Assembly: GCA_046538105.1 (NCBI GenBank)
Contig: JBKHJO010000001.1
Span: forward strand, 1-64,000
Direction: 5' to 3'
DNA length: 64,000 nt
Source: JAWLEV01 sp046538105
GTDB lineage: Bacteria > Chloroflexota > Anaerolineae > UBA1429
Positions 17,000 to 25,847 of the stretch are shown in pieces (positions within the stretch are counted from its first letter, which is position 1; every line of letters starts with the position of its first letter). Under the pieces are notes generated by a model. That model worked only from the letters and a program-made list of their open reading frames with translations, ran no database searches and was not told the DNA's origin. The position numbers and the translations under genes were made by a program.

Positions 17000-17785
17000 A
17001 TGCTGGAACTTGATTGGGCCACGATGCTTTTCCAGGTCATCAATTTCCTAGTGCTTGTGGTCCTGCTGAATCGGTTCCTGTTCAAACCACTGCGGGCAAA
17101 GTTGAACGAGCGCAGTAGCGTCATCTCTGAGACGTTGGAAGAAGCGCGCACGCAGGAAACGGAAGCATCGCGCCTGCAGGCTGAATGGGAAGAGCGTATT
17201 CGAGAGGCGGAGGAAGAGGCTGAGGGGATCGTGAGTGCCGCAAGAAGGGAAGCCTCCGAGCGAAGCACAGAACTCATGGAGGAGGCCCGAGAGCGCCTCG
17301 ACCAATTGACAGAGGAGATGCGCTTGGATCTGTATCGACAGAGGAATGAGATCGTGACGCGGCACTATGATGATATCTTGGATACCATCATCGATTTGTC
17401 CGGGAACGTGGTACGTTCGGTCACCACGCGGCGAGCACATGACGATCTGGTGACCAACTTTGCAGCAAACGTATATCAGATGTCTCAACCTGATGTGGAA
17501 GAGTATCGTCGTATGATACGGGGCAGAGTACCCACAGCGTTTGTGGTGACCCCCGTAGCTCTTACAGCGGAGCAGACCGAGACCCTGACGGATACCCTTT
17601 CATCTTTGATAGACAGACGGGTAGAACTGGATGTAAAAGAAGATCCCTCGCTTATTGCAGGTATCCAGGTGCGTCTGGGTGATAAAGTGATCGACAATAG
17701 TATCCGTCAGCAACTGCGCGAGATTCGTGAGCGTGTACGAGAGGATTTGATCGCTCGTATGGAAGAGAGTGGTCAATATGAATGA
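17000..17785 (+). CDS. atpF: N-type ATPase b-delta fusion subunit
   Basis: The 261-residue protein combines two stator subunits. Residues 1-150 are a subunit b: a single N-terminal membrane helix (FQVINFLVLVVLLNRFLF) with KPLRAKLNERSSVI, then a long charged coiled coil. The C-terminal part (about 165-250) resembles delta, ending in VKEDPSLIAGIQVRLGDKVIDNSIRQQL, the classic delta signature. No separate atpH gene exists in the operon, in line with N-ATPases. It overlaps the atpA start. Confidence 0.9.
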   Translation: MLELDWATMLFQVINFLVLVVLLNRFLFKPLRAKLNERSSVISETLEEARTQETEASRLQAEWEERIREAEEEAEGIVSAARREASERSTELMEEARERLDQLTEEMRLDLYRQRNEIVTRHYDDILDTIIDLSGNVVRSVTTRRAHDDLVTNFAANVYQMSQPDVEEYRRMIRGRVPTAFVVTPVALTAEQTETLTDTLSSLIDRRVELDVKEDPSLIAGIQVRLGDKVIDNSIRQQLREIRERVREDLIARMEESGQYE

Positions 17786-19568
17786 TGAGCGAGAAGGAAA
17801 AAACACCTCATCCGACGAGGAACGGGAGAAGAGAGGGCGTGCGCGAAGGCGTACTTTGAGACGTCGTCCATATAAAGCCTTTGAGAGCATACGGGATTTT
17901 GTGGAGCAAGAAAGCGCCGAGGGGCGATCTCGTCTTTTCATTCGCAGCGTGGAGGAGATGAGGGAGGCCGGTCTGTCGATTCCCTCGACTTCTATGATGC
18001 GAGAGGGGCTTCCCACCTTGCAGAAGCTTCCCACGGGCATGCTCGAGCATCTCATGCATTGGCCAGCCGAGGCCTTTTATGAGATATTGGAATCCGTGGA
18101 GGGCGAGGCAGAGACTGTTCGCACAGATCTTTCCATCAAGGATGTGGGGACGGTGCGGAGAATTGGTGATGGGGTGGCTTCTGTCTGGGGATTGCCGTTA
18201 GCACAGACGGAGGAACTGGTCGAGTTTCCCACTGGCGTGCTGGGTTTGGTCATGAATTTGGAGAGGGATTGGGTGGATTGCATCCTGCTCGGCCCGGACG
18301 AGGGTATTCAGGGAGGCGACCTTGTCTCCTCTACTGGACAGCGCATCACCATTCCCGTGGACGAGCGTTTGTTAGGACGCGTGGTGGATCCCTTGGGGAG
18401 GCCTGTGGATGGTGAGGGAGATGTGAATGCCAGAGAATTCCGTTTTATCGAGCGGGAAGCGCCGGGAGTTGTGGAGCGACAGGCCGTCGATGAGCCGTTG
18501 CAGACAGGGACAAAAGCCATAGACGCCATCGTGCCCATCGGGAGGGGGCAGCGCGAGCTTATTCTGGGAGATCGGCAGACAGGGAAAACAAGTGTCGCTC
18601 TGGATGCCATCATCAATCAGCGGAAAGAAGACATGCTCTGCGTCTATGTGAGCATCGGCCAACGAAAGGCAGCCATGCTGCGGTCTTTGCGTACTTTGCA
18701 GGAGGCCGGAGCCATGGAAAATACTGTGGTAGTGATGGCCAGTCCGGACGATCCCCCCGCTTTGCTTTATCTGGCACCCTATTCTGGTTGCACCATCGCG
18801 GAAAAGTTTCTCGATCAGGGCAGAGATGTACTTATCGTGTACGATGACCTCACCAAACATGCCGACGCCTATCGCGAACTGTCCCTCCTGTTGAGACGTC
18901 CTCCGGGGCGTGAAGCCTATCCCGGCGACATATTTTACCTTCATGCCCGGTTACTGGAACGCGCGTGCCGCCTGAGCGATGCCGAGGGGGGAGGGAGCAT
19001 CACCGCTCTGCCCATCATCGAGACGCAGAGGGGGAACATCAGCGCCTATATCCCCACCAACTTGATCTCCATCACCGATGGCCAGATCTATTTGAACGCT
19101 GATCTATTCGATCAGAATATCAGGCCCGCTATCGACGTGGGACTGTCGGTGTCCCGTGTGGGTGGGGCAGCCCAGCGAGAGATCATGCGAGAGATTAGCG
19201 GCGAGATCAAACTCACACTTGCGCAGTATGAGGAGGTAGAAAGGTTTGCCCGCTTTGGTGCAGAAGTTGATGCGGCCACTCGGCGCCAGATGACCCATGG
19301 CGAGCGGCTTCGTGAGGTTCTGAACCAGGATGCCTATAAACCTCTCTCACTGCCACGGCAGGTTCTTATTCTTTATGCCGCCGGTGAAGGGTATCTGGGC
19401 GATGTGCCGCTGGAACGTATCGCCGATTTTGAGCAAGAACTCTGGGATTATGCCCAAAGGAATTATAGTGATCTTATCGATCGTATCGATGGCGCGGGCG
19501 GGCTTGACGACGAGTTGGAGGATGATATGGTGGGATTGATTCAGGAATTCAAGGGTACATTCGCCTGA
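17778..19568 (+). CDS. atpA: N-type ATPase alpha subunit with long N-terminal extension
   Basis: The core is a standard alpha subunit with non-catalytic nucleotide site GDRQTGKT (264-271 counted from the chosen ATG), an IGQRKAAM-type segment, and SVSRVGGAAQ. The domain start (GTVRRIGDGVASVWGL) lies near residue 124, where alpha subunits usually have it near residue 30. About 95 extra residues precede it: a highly charged, Arg-rich tract (EKRGRARRRTLRRRPYKAF) and a helical region with PSTSMMREGLPTLQKL. The normal alpha N-terminus contacts delta/b at the top of F1, so the extension may act in stator binding. ATG 17778 was preferred to GTG 17769 because GGAAGAG is better spaced. It overlaps atpF by eight bases. 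Confidence 0.92.
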   Translation: MNDEREGKNTSSDEEREKRGRARRRTLRRRPYKAFESIRDFVEQESAEGRSRLFIRSVEEMREAGLSIPSTSMMREGLPTLQKLPTGMLEHLMHWPAEAFYEILESVEGEAETVRTDLSIKDVGTVRRIGDGVASVWGLPLAQTEELVEFPTGVLGLVMNLERDWVDCILLGPDEGIQGGDLVSSTGQRITIPVDERLLGRVVDPLGRPVDGEGDVNAREFRFIEREAPGVVERQAVDEPLQTGTKAIDAIVPIGRGQRELILGDRQTGKTSVALDAIINQRKEDMLCVYVSIGQRKAAMLRSLRTLQEAGAMENTVVVMASPDDPPALLYLAPYSGCTIAEKFLDQGRDVLIVYDDLTKHADAYRELSLLLRRPPGREAYPGDIFYLHARLLERACRLSDAEGGGSITALPIIETQRGNISAYIPTNLISITDGQIYLNADLFDQNIRPAIDVGLSVSRVGGAAQREIMREISGEIKLTLAQYEEVERFARFGAEVDAATRRQMTHGERLREVLNQDAYKPLSLPRQVLILYAAGEGYLGDVPLERIADFEQELWDYAQRNYSDLIDRIDGAGGLDDELEDDMVGLIQEFKGTFA

Positions 19569-19569
19569 T

Positions 19570-20460
19570 ATGGAGGATCTTAAGGGGCTTCAGGAACGTC
19601 TGGAGAACGTTGAGAGCATCAGGCCCACCGTGAGTTCGCTGTTTTCCATTGCTACTGGCGGCTGGCGTGTGGCCCTGAGTCGCTTGAGATCATCCTCTCG
19701 CTATGTAGAGATCCTGGAGGAGGTTCTGGCTGTCCTGCTTCCGCGTATACCCTCTGGGACTCTGGAGCAAGCGCACGTCTCTGCCGGGGCAATAGAACCC
19801 AGGCGTCTTCTTGTGCTCGTGTTGGCCTCGGAGGGGGGATTGTGCGGTGGGTTCAACGAACTTGTGCTCTCGGGCGCCGAGAAGATGATCGACGACTGGC
19901 GATCGGAGATGGAGGAGGTGTGGATTGCCACCTTTGGCAAACGCGCGCAGACTCGTTTCCATAGCCGGGACTATGAGTTGTTTGCGACCTATTCATCGTC
20001 CATCGCCGCAGTCCCTTCATTTCAGCGGGTGCGGGAGATTGGTAGTCGCCTTTTAGGATTTCTTGAAGAGGGCATTGTCGATGCCATTGAGGTGATCTAT
20101 TCTCCCTACGAGTCTGGGATGACCATGGAGCCGGTTGCCCGTCGTTGGTTGCCCCTTGAGAGGCGCATGTTGCCGGAGGCGGAAGTGGGATGGCTGCGCC
20201 CCATCATTGAGACGGACGAAGACGCTCTGTTGCAACAGGCCATGAGAGAATGGATTTTTTGTCGGCTTTATCGAATCTTTATGGAATCGACGGCCAGCGA
20301 GCAGACGGCACGCTTTCGAGCGATGGGTAATGCGGAGGATAACCTGGAGCGCATGATTGAGGAACTTACTCAGAGGTATCATTCGGCGCGTCAGCACGCC
20401 ATCACCATGGAGATGCTGGATCTCATCGCAGGCTCAGGACTGCTGGAAGGATCGGATTAA
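19570..20460 (+). CDS. atpG: N-type ATPase gamma subunit
   Basis: The 296-residue protein has the N-terminal rotor helix (LQERLENVESIRPTVSSLFSIA) and the conserved core LVLASEGGLCGGFNEL, equivalent to SDRGLCGGxN in F-type gamma. The C-terminal helix contains ARFRAMGNAEDNLERMIEELTQRYHSARQHAITMEMLDLIAG, equivalent to MKAATDNAxxLIxxLxLxYNKARQAxITxELxEIVxGA. It is the central rotor shaft. It closes the operon, two bases after atpA. A cobalamin riboswitch begins about 60 bases downstream. Confidence 0.9.
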   Translation: MEDLKGLQERLENVESIRPTVSSLFSIATGGWRVALSRLRSSSRYVEILEEVLAVLLPRIPSGTLEQAHVSAGAIEPRRLLVLVLASEGGLCGGFNELVLSGAEKMIDDWRSEMEEVWIATFGKRAQTRFHSRDYELFATYSSSIAAVPSFQRVREIGSRLLGFLEEGIVDAIEVIYSPYESGMTMEPVARRWLPLERRMLPEAEVGWLRPIIETDEDALLQQAMREWIFCRLYRIFMESTASEQTARFRAMGNAEDNLERMIEELTQRYHSARQHAITMEMLDLIAGSGLLEGSD

Positions 20461-20519
20461 GGAGTTTTTTGACACGAAACGAGGGCCGACTATACTTGGG
20501 TAAATTGGATATTTGATCG

Positions 20520-20632
20520 ACCATGGTGTTTCCGGGCCCCGTGCTCGGGACATAATAGGGGAAGCCGGTGCGAATCCGGCGCTGTCCCGCAACTGTAACT
20601 CGAATAGAGAAGTCAGGTCGCCTGCCACGGTC
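20520..20632 (+). ncRNA. Cobalamin riboswitch
   Basis: The conserved core of a B12 riboswitch is present. GGGAAGCCGGTGCGAATCC (from 20558) is followed by GGCGCTGTCCCGCAACTGTAA and, after a variable stem, GTCAGGTCGCCTGCC. The last includes the kissing-loop partner region. An upstream stem (GGGCCCCGTGCTC) completes the P1-P4 architecture. A terminator lies 55 bases downstream, pointing to transcriptional control: bound cobalamin should favour termination and reduce expression of the two surface-protein genes that follow. Boundaries are approximate. Confidence 0.9.
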
Positions 20633-20686
20633 TTTCGTTCCGGCGCCTCCGAGGAGAGGTGGTGGGATGGGCATTGGATGTGTTCT

Positions 20687-20709
20687 CCCACCTTTGGGTG
20701 GGTTTTTTT
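20687..20709 (+). terminator. Intrinsic terminator, expression platform of the cobalamin riboswitch
   Basis: A CCCACC/GGTGGG stem (20687-20692 with 20697-20702) with a 4-base loop is followed by seven T residues. Upstream GGTGGTGGGA near 20657-20667 can pair with the CCCACC arm and would act as antiterminator. It lies between the aptamer and the first structural gene. Confidence 0.8.
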
Positions 20710-20835
20710 ATTTGCTGTCCTCCCCTTTCTCTGGAAAAGGCGCGTCTCGGAGAAAGGAGTTCATAGTCAGAGAATTTGCTCGTAGCGTGTGTCGCTTGCT
20801 CTTTTCACGTCATTGCGAGTTGTTAGGAGGACAGT

Positions 20836-22722
20836 ATGTCTCGTGTGTCACATTGTGTGCGTAACGTTTTTCTCGTTCTCGTTGTGCTTTTTGCTCTGTC
20901 TGGATTTACTGAGGCTGGTCGGAAGAGTAGCAGGCTGACGGCCACTCCCCCTGCAAGGCAGACGGAGGCCGTCGACGCTGCGCTAGACTATATCCGGACG
21001 CAGCAGCAGGCCAACGGCTCTTTTGGAAGTGATGTAGGCATAACACTGGATGCTATCCTTGCAGGAGCAGCGGCGGGAGAGAATGTCTCCCGCTGGAGGA
21101 CGGCTGTGGGCAATCCCAGTCCCCTGGATTATCTGGCGGCACATGGGGGAGGATATGCTGAGGATGCGGCCAAAACTGGCAAGATGGTTGTGGGCCTGGT
21201 CGCGGCGGATCACGACCCTCGCGATTTTGGGGGAGAAGATTTTGTGCAGCGCCTTGTGGATTTTGGGCAAGGGGGAGCAGGAATCTTGGGCGAATCGGCC
21301 ACAGAGCAGGTTTGGGGGATATTGGGTCTCGCCGCGGCGGAAGCGCCCATCACACAGGAGATGGTGGATGTTCTGATCGGTCTTCAACAGCCCGATGGGG
21401 GCTGGGAGTTTGCGCCGGACTTGGGGATGGATTCGAATACCACGGCTTTGGCCCTGCAGGCGCTGGTAGCGGCCGGGGTAGAGGTGGATGATCCTCCTAT
21501 CACAGAAGGTCTGGGTTACCTGGCCACTCAGCAGACTGCTAGTGGAGGGTTCGTTTACTCTATAGATTGGGGATCAGAGGCCGATGCCAACTCTACAGCC
21601 TATTGTTTACAGGCTCTGATCGCCACGGGGGAGGATCCTGCGAGTGAGGAATGGCTTGTGGATGGTAACTCGCCTTTGGATGCGCTTCTGAGTTTTCAGG
21701 GGGGAAATGGAGCGTTCGAGTGGCAATCTGGCGAGGGGGAGAATCTGCTTGCTACTGCGCAGGCCGTCCCCGCTCTGTTGGGCAAGACCTTGCCATTCCC
21801 AGGCACAGTACCGGCCATTGAAGACGCTGTGGCCTATGTGAGAGACTTGCACGAGACAGACAAGTTCCCCGTCGACTCGAGCCCCCAGGCGGTGATGGCG
21901 CTTGTGGCTGTAGGAGAGAATCCTCGTCTGTGGGTGGATACGGAAGGCGATTCGCTTGTTGACTATTTGGAGCGAGCAGCAAAGAGTTCGGAGAATGTGG
22001 GGCAGACTGGACGAGTGGCCGCTGCCCTGGCCATGGCTGGTGGGAATCCTTACGCAGTTGGGGATCTCGACCTTATCAGTGAGATTCAAAGCGTCTACGA
22101 TGAAGAGACGGGAGCGTACGATGCGAATGGATCAGTATGGAATCATGGCCTAGCGATCTGGGGGCTGACGGCCGTCGGGGAGAATGTGCCGGCTCAAGCC
22201 GTGACCTGGCTGAAAGATCAGCAGAACGTGGATGGTGGTTGGGGTTGGGGCGCGGGGGTGACTAGTGATAGCAATTCGACGGCCTTGGTGGTGGAGACGC
22301 TTATAGTCTGTGGCGTGGATCGTAAGGACGCGGCGATTCAAGGAGCCCTATCCTACCTGGCAAGCACACAGGCACCGGATGGAGGATTCCTTTACGACGA
22401 ATCCGCTTCGATGTCGGATGGCGATTCGACAGCCATAACTATGCAGGCCCTGCTGGCGGCAGGGGAGGATCCGGCCTCAGGATGGGAGTGGGCACAGACC
22501 TTAACAGGCACGGAGCAGATCACCATGACGGTCCATAAACCCAAGGATCGATTGTTTTCTCTTCAAACCCCCAGCGGTGCGTTCAAATGGATGCCTGATC
22601 AGGAGGGCAATCTGTGGACCACGTTGGCAGCGATGCCAGCGCTGGCAGGACAACCCTTTCCCTGGCGTCGAGAGGTGATATATTTCCCTTTGGTATGTAA
22701 TAGCGCCACGCCTGCACAGTAA
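20836..22722 (+). CDS. Exported double alpha/alpha-barrel protein, intrinsic-factor alpha-domain-like
   Basis: The 628-residue protein has a signal peptide (about 1-27, hydrophobic core VFLVLVVLFALSG) and squalene-cyclase/prenyltransferase-type repeats. Examples are QQPDGGWEF (185), TASGGFVYS (234), QGGNGAFEW (288), NVDGGWGWG (464), APDGGFLYD (513) and PSGAFKWMP (579), each followed by an N/D-S-T-A helix. It is internally duplicated: residues about 45-325 and 328-612 repeat the same series, ending in ATAQAVPALLGKTLPFP and TTLAAMPALAGQPFPW. The same fold forms the alpha domain that binds B12 in intrinsic factor and transcobalamin. With the riboswitch upstream, corrinoid capture outside the cell is the best hypothesis. 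It ends in IYFPLVCN, a tail I recall from exported Chloroflexi proteins. AGGAGG precedes the ATG. Confidence 0.75.
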   Translation: MSRVSHCVRNVFLVLVVLFALSGFTEAGRKSSRLTATPPARQTEAVDAALDYIRTQQQANGSFGSDVGITLDAILAGAAAGENVSRWRTAVGNPSPLDYLAAHGGGYAEDAAKTGKMVVGLVAADHDPRDFGGEDFVQRLVDFGQGGAGILGESATEQVWGILGLAAAEAPITQEMVDVLIGLQQPDGGWEFAPDLGMDSNTTALALQALVAAGVEVDDPPITEGLGYLATQQTASGGFVYSIDWGSEADANSTAYCLQALIATGEDPASEEWLVDGNSPLDALLSFQGGNGAFEWQSGEGENLLATAQAVPALLGKTLPFPGTVPAIEDAVAYVRDLHETDKFPVDSSPQAVMALVAVGENPRLWVDTEGDSLVDYLERAAKSSENVGQTGRVAAALAMAGGNPYAVGDLDLISEIQSVYDEETGAYDANGSVWNHGLAIWGLTAVGENVPAQAVTWLKDQQNVDGGWGWGAGVTSDSNSTALVVETLIVCGVDRKDAAIQGALSYLASTQAPDGGFLYDESASMSDGDSTAITMQALLAAGEDPASGWEWAQTLTGTEQITMTVHKPKDRLFSLQTPSGAFKWMPDQEGNLWTTLAAMPALAGQPFPWRREVIYFPLVCNSATPAQ

Positions 22723-22755
22723 GTGGGGTTTGGGCGATGAGGAGATGACGTAGCG

Positions 22756-23817
22756 GTGCGAAGATTTGAGAGGCTCTCTCTACTGCTCCTTTGCCTTTTC
22801 GCGTTCTGTATCCCGCTTTCCGTGGTGGCCCAGGAGGGGGTCAATCGGGCGGGACTCATCGTCGTGTTCGATGAGGGCGAGGTCTGGACGGATTGTGTGG
22901 CGTTCGAGGGAGAATTGACGGGTTACCAATTACTGGAGCGGGCGGGTTTGTCAGTCGCGATCCAGGATTACGGTGGTGGACTGGGTTTTGCCATCTGTAA
23001 AATCGGGGATGTGGGCTGCGACTATCCTGCCGAGAACTGTTTCTGTAGAGTGGATGGCACCTCCTGGCGCTATTGGTATTGGGAGGATGGCGGATGGGTC
23101 TATTCGGGCTCTGGTGCCACCAACCGCACGGTAGGCGACGGCGATGTGGATGCCTGGATTTGGGGCATGGGGGAAAGGGAGCCTCCCGATCTCGATTTTG
23201 GTGTCTTGTGCGCTTCTCCGACGGAGACGCCTACTGAGACGCCTACTGAGACTCCTACAAACACGTACACTCCCACTCCGGAGCCTGCGACGCCCACGCC
23301 GACGGCTTCCCATACCCCAACATTGTCCCGGGATGACGAGGCCACGCGAACGCCACATCCGACACTGGATAATACAGATACTCCCTTGCCTACGGCAACG
23401 TGTACGGCCACCCCTACGCACACCCCCACGTTGTCTTCTGTTTCCCCCGCGGCGACATCTACTCCCAATAAGGATCATTCGGAGGCCACCTCCACCTCGA
23501 CCGGGACGGGAGAAGGCGAGACAGAACCTGCAGGACATTCTCTGGGAGATTCGACGTCCGATCCCACGGTCACGTCTCGTGCGGGGACAGCTTCAGAGGG
23601 GGAGGAAGGCGAAATCTCCGATGTTTATACGCCGACGCCAGACAAGGTGGCCCTGCGCATCGCCACCTCCGTCGCCCAAAACCGTCCCACGCCTGCATCC
23701 GTCACTGGGCAAGAGGGGCAAAGGGGTAACTATGGGGTCTTTGCCCTCCTCGCTGTCGTGTTGCTGCTGATCATCGGCTACGTCACGCTGCTCAGAAGGC
23801 AAAGTGATCAAGGCTAA
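22756..23817 (+). CDS. Membrane-anchored DUF4430 (transcobalamin C-terminal-like) surface protein
   Basis: The 353-residue protein starts at GTG, with a signal peptide ending near VVAQ (24-26). Residues about 33-137 form a DUF4430 domain, the small beta domain also found at the C-terminus of transcobalamin/intrinsic factor. It has GLIVVFDEGEVW, the LTGYQLLERAGL motif, FCRVDGTSWRYWYWEDGGW and DVDAWIWG, plus five cysteines (47, 81, 88, 95, 97). A Thr/Pro-rich stalk (about 153-320) follows, then a membrane helix (about 327-347) and a short basic tail. The arrangement displays the domain on a stalk outside the membrane. It lies 33 bases after the barrel protein under the same cobalamin riboswitch. 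Confidence 0.8.
   Translation: MRRFERLSLLLLCLFAFCIPLSVVAQEGVNRAGLIVVFDEGEVWTDCVAFEGELTGYQLLERAGLSVAIQDYGGGLGFAICKIGDVGCDYPAENCFCRVDGTSWRYWYWEDGGWVYSGSGATNRTVGDGDVDAWIWGMGEREPPDLDFGVLCASPTETPTETPTETPTNTYTPTPEPATPTPTASHTPTLSRDDEATRTPHPTLDNTDTPLPTATCTATPTHTPTLSSVSPAATSTPNKDHSEATSTSTGTGEGETEPAGHSLGDSTSDPTVTSRAGTASEGEEGEISDVYTPTPDKVALRIATSVAQNRPTPASVTGQEGQRGNYGVFALLAVVLLLIIGYVTLLRRQSDQG
23220..23262 (+). repeat. Short tandem repeat in the Thr/Pro stalk of the DUF4430 protein
   Basis: Three to four imperfect copies of a 12-base unit (ACGCCTACTGAG) encode Thr-Pro-Thr-Glu repeats. This is a coding repeat at the start of the low-complexity stalk, and its copy number could vary between strains. Confidence 0.6.
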
Positions 23818-23828
23818 AGGGTTCGAGA

Positions 23829-25565
23829 TTATAAAGCCTTTTGTATGATCTCGGTCAACTCCTGCAGCCCCGACGCCAGGGGGCGGTCGATGTGTACGCG
23901 TATGGCGCGGCGGTCTGCCTCGCGCAGGGCTTCCAGGTCGCCGAGGGCCTGGGCTCGTTTGAAGACGCTAAAAGTGTATTCCCTTGTTGGGATGGGGAGA
24001 TCCTCTTCTGGCGTATAAGTTATCTGCAAAAAGAGGCCATTGTTCCTTCCTCCCTTGTGTAACTGGCCCGTGCTGTGCAGATAACGGGGTCCAAAGCCCG
24101 CGGTGGTCGCCAGGCCCGTCTTTTCTCCAAGAAGGCGGCGCATTTCCTGGAGGATGTCATCGTGTTCTCTATTACGTTCGACGTAGGCCAATATGGCAAT
24201 ATAATCGTCGGGCTCGGCATCGCCGAGAAAGGAGGCCAGATACGCGACCATGCTCTCGACGCCGGTTTCAGGGCCATAGATCTTGAACCCCCCTTCTTGG
24301 AGAACGGGGGAGACTTTTGGCAACGTTTTGGTTTCCTCGTACTGGGTTAGTGCGTTGCGCGCTTGAGTCTTGGCCGCCTCTACGTTTGGCTGATTAAAGG
24401 GGTTGATGTTCAGGAGGTATCCCGCTATGGCCGTCGCGAATTCCCAGCGAAAGAACTCGCCCCCCAGATTATGGATATCGGGCAGGTTCAGGACGACGAC
24501 GGGATGTTCCTCCGCGATCAGTTCGGTCACCCTTTTATCGTTCTCTTTATTATCGTCGGTGGCCAGGCGCACGTAGACAAATAGCCTATCATGGCCATAT
24601 GCCCCGGCTGGTCTTGGGGGTTCTCTGTCGACGGGCAGGATGCCCGTTCCCTCTTTGCCCGTGCTCTCGGCAAGCATCTGTTCTGCCCAGGCGCCAAAGG
24701 GTGACATTTGGGGGGAGGTGATGAGAGTCATCTTGTCGCGTGGTTCCGAATGTCGCGCCAGTCCACCCATAATGGCGCCCAATACCAGGCCAGGATTGTT
24801 CTCGGCGGGGACGCCGGCCCGACACTCCCAGGCCATCTCCTTGGCCTGGCGCAACAGTTCATCCAGATCGACGCCGACGAGGCTTGCAGGAACCAGTCCA
24901 TAGAATGACAGGGCCGAATAACGCCCCCCGATATCCGTGGGATTCAAGTAGACCGTGCGAAAATCCTCTCGCCTGGCTATTTCCTCAAGGGGGGTGCCGG
25001 GATCGGTGATGGCGACGAAATGGTTGCTCCAGTGCTCCTCGCTCACTTTTTCGCGTACGGCATGCTTGAAATACAGGTAGAGATTTCGGGTCTCCGCAGT
25101 CGTTCCAGACTTGGAGGCTATCAGGAATAGGGTTTGGCCCAAAGGAACACTTTGGGTGGCGTGGCGAATCTGCAAAGGATCCGTACTGTCCAGGATCGTG
25201 AGATGAGGATATTGGTCGTCTCCAAGGATATGCCCCATTACTTCTGGCGCGAGGCTGCTACCTCCCATCCCCAGCAGGACGACGTGCCTGATATCTGCAG
25301 CGCGGATCTCTGCGGCCAGGGCTTTCAGGCGGGGGATCTCAATGCGCATGGATTGGGGAAGGTCCAACCATCCCAGTCTCTCCTCGATATGGGAGGCTGT
25401 CCATTCATCCTCACTCCACAGCCCGCCCTCGCGCCCCCATAGTCGACGTGCAGCGTTTGCTTCTTCAGCCTCCTTCAAGGCCGCTTCAAAGATGGCCGTG
25501 TCTTCTCCTAGGCGGAACCAGGCTGGAGATTCTGGATGTTGCAGAGCCTCTAGAGTTTCGCTCAT
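23829..25565 (-). CDS. pgi: Glucose-6-phosphate isomerase
   Basis: The 578-residue protein carries two SIS-type sugar isomerase halves. It shows HVVLLGMGGSSLAPEVM (glycine-rich phosphate loop), LFLIASKSGTTAETRNLYLYF (the SKSGTT motif) and, near the end, LLNINPFNQPNVEAAK (the INPFDQPGVE signature). It interconverts glucose and fructose 6-phosphates. It resembles the isomerase half of bifunctional transaldolase/isomerase proteins but has no transaldolase domain. The start was set at the ATG after GGGAG, nine codons inside the longest frame. It is convergent with the DUF4430 gene, 11 bases apart. Confidence 0.92.
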   Translation of the reverse strand: MSETLEALQHPESPAWFRLGEDTAIFEAALKEAEEANAARRLWGREGGLWSEDEWTASHIEERLGWLDLPQSMRIEIPRLKALAAEIRAADIRHVVLLGMGGSSLAPEVMGHILGDDQYPHLTILDSTDPLQIRHATQSVPLGQTLFLIASKSGTTAETRNLYLYFKHAVREKVSEEHWSNHFVAITDPGTPLEEIARREDFRTVYLNPTDIGGRYSALSFYGLVPASLVGVDLDELLRQAKEMAWECRAGVPAENNPGLVLGAIMGGLARHSEPRDKMTLITSPQMSPFGAWAEQMLAESTGKEGTGILPVDREPPRPAGAYGHDRLFVYVRLATDDNKENDKRVTELIAEEHPVVVLNLPDIHNLGGEFFRWEFATAIAGYLLNINPFNQPNVEAAKTQARNALTQYEETKTLPKVSPVLQEGGFKIYGPETGVESMVAYLASFLGDAEPDDYIAILAYVERNREHDDILQEMRRLLGEKTGLATTAGFGPRYLHSTGQLHKGGRNNGLFLQITYTPEEDLPIPTREYTFSVFKRAQALGDLEALREADRRAIRVHIDRPLASGLQELTEIIQKAL

Positions 25566-25847
25566 TATATCTCCCATTTTCTTATGATACATTGTTCATG
25601 GCGGCTCATTACAATGGCTGCGGGTCTACAGTGAAAATACATCGAACCTTTTCAAGATTTGCACTACGGAAATACATTTTAGCACTGCTTGGAAAACCTG
25701 CAAGTCTTTGCCACACTTTTTTCGAGATGCCAACATCGTTTTTAGCAGCAAAGCATTATGTCTCAGGAAAGTGTCAGAATAGACGGAGCGTTCCTTTTCT
25801 GGACGAGCGTATCGTAGACGTGCCGTCATTCCTCGCTTGTCGCCGCT

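Noticed and set aside
23220..23262. Tandem repeats as a possible CRISPR or regulatory repeat
   Set aside because: The units are 12 bases, in frame, without unique spacers, and encode the Thr/Pro stalk.
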